Origin: Leptospira inadai serovar Lyme str. 10
GTDB taxonomy: Bacteria; Spirochaetota; Leptospiria; Leptospirales; Leptospiraceae
Direction of reading: 5' to 3'
Assembly (NCBI RefSeq): GCF_000243675.2
Contig: NZ_AHMM02000015.1
Coordinates: 666,001-730,000, forward strand
Length of the DNA stretch: 64,000 nucleotides
Within the stretch, counting starts at the first letter, position 1; each line of letters begins with the position of its first letter. Shown here piece after piece: positions 62,510 to 64,000 of this stretch. Made by a program: the position numbers and the translations under genes. The notes under the pieces were generated by a model. That model saw nothing but the letters and a program-made list of their open reading frames with translations, was not told where the DNA came from and ran no database searches.

Positions 62510-62980
62510 ATGATAGATCAAATAAATAATTATTCCAATCGCTTAAACTTAACCGAGCGGCCGGAAGTGCAGAGACTGCTTCGGGAAGAAAAGGAACTCC
62601 GAAAAGGGCAAACGTTTCCCGAACTGCTGCGCGAAGAATTCAACGATAAACTTTCCGGAAAAGTCTCCTCTTCGGAAGTTCGTATGCCTCATAATATTAA
62701 GGAAGAGGTTACTGCCGATCCTTATCGTAAAAGATTATACGACGCTTCGGTCGAATTCGAGTCGATTTTTGTGAAAATGGTACTTAAAGAAATGAAGGCG
62801 ACCGTCCATAAATCCGGACTGATCGACGGGGGATACGCCGAAGAGATTTTCGAAGATATGCTTTATGACGAATATTCTAAGAATCTCTCGGCCAATTCGT
62901 CGCTAGGACTTGCGGAACAGATTTACCAATCCTTATCTTTGAATCTGTCTCCGATTAAGAAACTAGACTCGAAGATCTGA
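62510..62980 (+). CDS. flgJ: Rod-binding protein FlgJ (N-terminal domain only)
   Basis: The 156-residue protein corresponds to the rod-cap half of FlgJ: FESIFVKMVLKEMKATVHKSG, GGYAEEIFEDMLYDEYSKNLS and LGLAEQIYQSL. The peptidoglycan-hydrolase half of the enteric protein (residues about 150-313) is missing, as in many bacteria. Another muramidase must open the cell wall. It is the last gene of the operon and ends 25 nt before the stop of the convergent YihY gene. Confidence 0.92.
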   Translation: MIDQINNYSNRLNLTERPEVQRLLREEKELRKGQTFPELLREEFNDKLSGKVSSSEVRMPHNIKEEVTADPYRKRLYDASVEFESIFVKMVLKEMKATVHKSGLIDGGYAEEIFEDMLYDEYSKNLSANSSLGLAEQIYQSLSLNLSPIKKLDSKI

Positions 62981-63004
62981 CGTGTCTTAGGGAATATCCT
63001 TTAA

Positions 63005-64000
63005 TTAGCCGTCTATCAAATCCCTAAACGTAATCGCATCCAAATCTTTTTGGAGATTTAGTTCCGTCTTTTCCAATTTCTCCCGTATTTTATCCGGATA
63101 GATCCGTTGAGAGGGGGCCTCTTTTAAGAGAGGCTCGGGAATTTTTCTATAGAAGTCACCGAGAGTTAAATCTAGTCCGGAAGCGACCGGTAGCCAAGTC
63201 CCTTCCGAAGTTTCGCCCAGGAGACCGACTTCGGATAAACTTTTCGTTAATCTAGGAATCTCTTCCGAGTTCAAACCGGACTGAATCGCCAAAGTTTCGG
63301 TCGAAGCCGAGAGCTTACTTTGTTTTTGAATCGAATAGGCGGCTTTCAGAACCGCCAATAATTTTTTAAATTCGTCGCTAAAGGAAGTGTGACGTTCTTC
63401 GACTAACTGAAATGGAAGTAAATATCGTTCCGGGAACTGGACGCAAGCGGTTATCTCGGCGCCATAGAGAACGATCATGGAGAGGGAATAGACTCCGATC
63501 AAAAATATGGGAATCGCCGCCAAGGCCTTGTAGACGATCATCGTCGTTTCCGAGAACGATGTAACATATACTTTAAAGCCGTAGAGAAAGAGTAGAAAAA
63601 TCAAACTCGTAAACGCGGCGCCGATCGAGGACGCCCTAATGGGAACCTTTGTGTTCGGAATCAAAGTGAACAAGGCCAGAAAAAACCACCAAATCCCTGC
63701 CAATGGAAACGCTAATCGTAGAATATTGTACGGGGAGAAAACGGAATCTCCTCCGCGGAGAACGGTAGTCATATACTTCACTTCCCGATACTCGGAAAGA
63801 CTGATCTTTTCGTATTCTCCTATATTCAATAATCTAAAACGACCGTTTTCGCTTCTGTAGAATAAAACCGAAGCGAACACCTTCCCGCGAACCGGAACGT
63901 AAAAGGAATTCCAATGCTCTCCTCCGTCGATCGAAACTAATATATTTCCGAGAGAATCCAGTAGGAAGATGTCCGTCGATTCCTGATTTTCGACGGACCA
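63005..64000 (-). CDS. YihY/BrkB family membrane protein with Asp-box-containing loop (5' end cut by window edge)
   Basis: The frame is open leftward from base 64000 and its start lies outside the window. A methionine ending at 63880 is internal. The C-terminal half has the YihY/BrkB pattern: FPLAGIWWFFLALFTLIPNTKVPIRASSIGAAF, YGFKVYVTSFSETTMIVYKALAAIPIFLIGVYSLSMIVLYGAEI. A soluble cytoplasmic tail of about 130 residues carries helix-turn-helix-like segments. Residues preceding the membrane part, encoded by 63880-64000, include LLDSLGNILVSIDGGEHW, an Asp-box (S-x-D-x-G-x-x-W) unusual for the family. The family is not a ribonuclease as once named. Its function is unknown. Confidence 0.82.
   Translation of the reverse strand, partial: WSVENQESTDIFLLDSLGNILVSIDGGEHWNSFYVPVRGKVFASVLFYRSENGRFRLLNIGEYEKISLSEYREVKYMTTVLRGGDSVFSPYNILRLAFPLAGIWWFFLALFTLIPNTKVPIRASSIGAAFTSLIFLLFLYGFKVYVTSFSETTMIVYKALAAIPIFLIGVYSLSMIVLYGAEITACVQFPERYLLPFQLVEERHTSFSDEFKKLLAVLKAAYSIQKQSKLSASTETLAIQSGLNSEEIPRLTKSLSEVGLLGETSEGTWLPVASGLDLTLGDFYRKIPEPLLKEAPSQRIYPDKIREKLEKTELNLQKDLDAITFRDLIDG

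Overview
The window reads as chromosomal DNA of a spirochaete of the genus Leptospira, probably one of the species with moderate GC content. This is inferred from gene content and style: an flgGAHIJ block in a spirochaete-like gene set, lipoproteins with relaxed spirochaetal lipoboxes, CheX-like and FapA proteins, futalosine-route menaquinone synthesis (mqnC), class III cyclase and GGDEF enzymes, and frequent TTG and GTG starts. No rRNA, tRNA, CRISPR array, insertion sequence or prophage was recognised. Coding density is high, with 50 to 52 genes on both strands.

Layout. 1-5.2 kb: a methyltransferase cut by the left edge, then a rightward run of a membrane protein with a degenerate GGDEF-like end, a CheX-like protein, an alpha/beta hydrolase and FapA. 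5.2-13.6 kb: mtnA, a rhomboid protease, a CitE-like lyase, an atypical carbamoyltransferase, prfC and a CsgG-like lipoprotein. 13.6-20.8 kb: a large membrane Fe-S oxidoreductase, mqnC, a diguanylate cyclase, a GerMN protein and a HAD phosphatase. 20.8-23.9 kb: a tight three-gene operon of a KamA-type aminomutase, a D-Ala-D-Ala-ligase-like ATP-grasp enzyme and a haem-oxygenase-like metalloenzyme. This is the best candidate here for an undescribed pathway. 23.9-32.1 kb: an N-acetylglutamate synthase-like protein, an RlmL-like rRNA methyltransferase with a roughly 300-residue tandem-repeat segment near its N terminus, bacterioferritin, a thiolase-fold protein without active-site cysteines, a GT9 glycosyltransferase and aminopeptidase P. 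32.4-43.1 kb: an M20 amidohydrolase, a double ThyX-like protein, a CzcA pump, an adenylate cyclase and a GT87-like glycosyltransferase. 43.2-45.2 kb: arsenosugar-type genes (AhpD-like and arsS). 45.7-55.7 kb: complete kdpFABCDE facing a cation/proton antiporter. 55.9-58.6 kb: a catalytically degenerate OXA-like lipoprotein, a membrane protein and an orphan DNA methyltransferase. 59-63 kb: flgG-flgA-flgH-flgI-flgJ. 63-64 kb: a YihY/BrkB protein cut by the right edge.

A family of 140-230 bp interspersed elements with purine-rich inverted ends occurs seven times at five loci. Every locus lies directly after a stop codon, and at two loci the element itself supplies the stop codon. They may act as 3'-end or terminator elements, or may be MITE-like insertions that prefer gene ends. 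One element also creates a false N-terminal extension of the M20 amidohydrolase.

Functional links: kdpFABCDE and the antiporter suggest a potassium and osmotic module. The synthase-like acetyltransferase and the atypical carbamoyltransferase may belong to a non-standard arginine route. The GGDEF enzyme, adenylate cyclase, CheX-like and FapA proteins point to signalling and motility. All functional calls come from reading motifs by eye; no database search was run.
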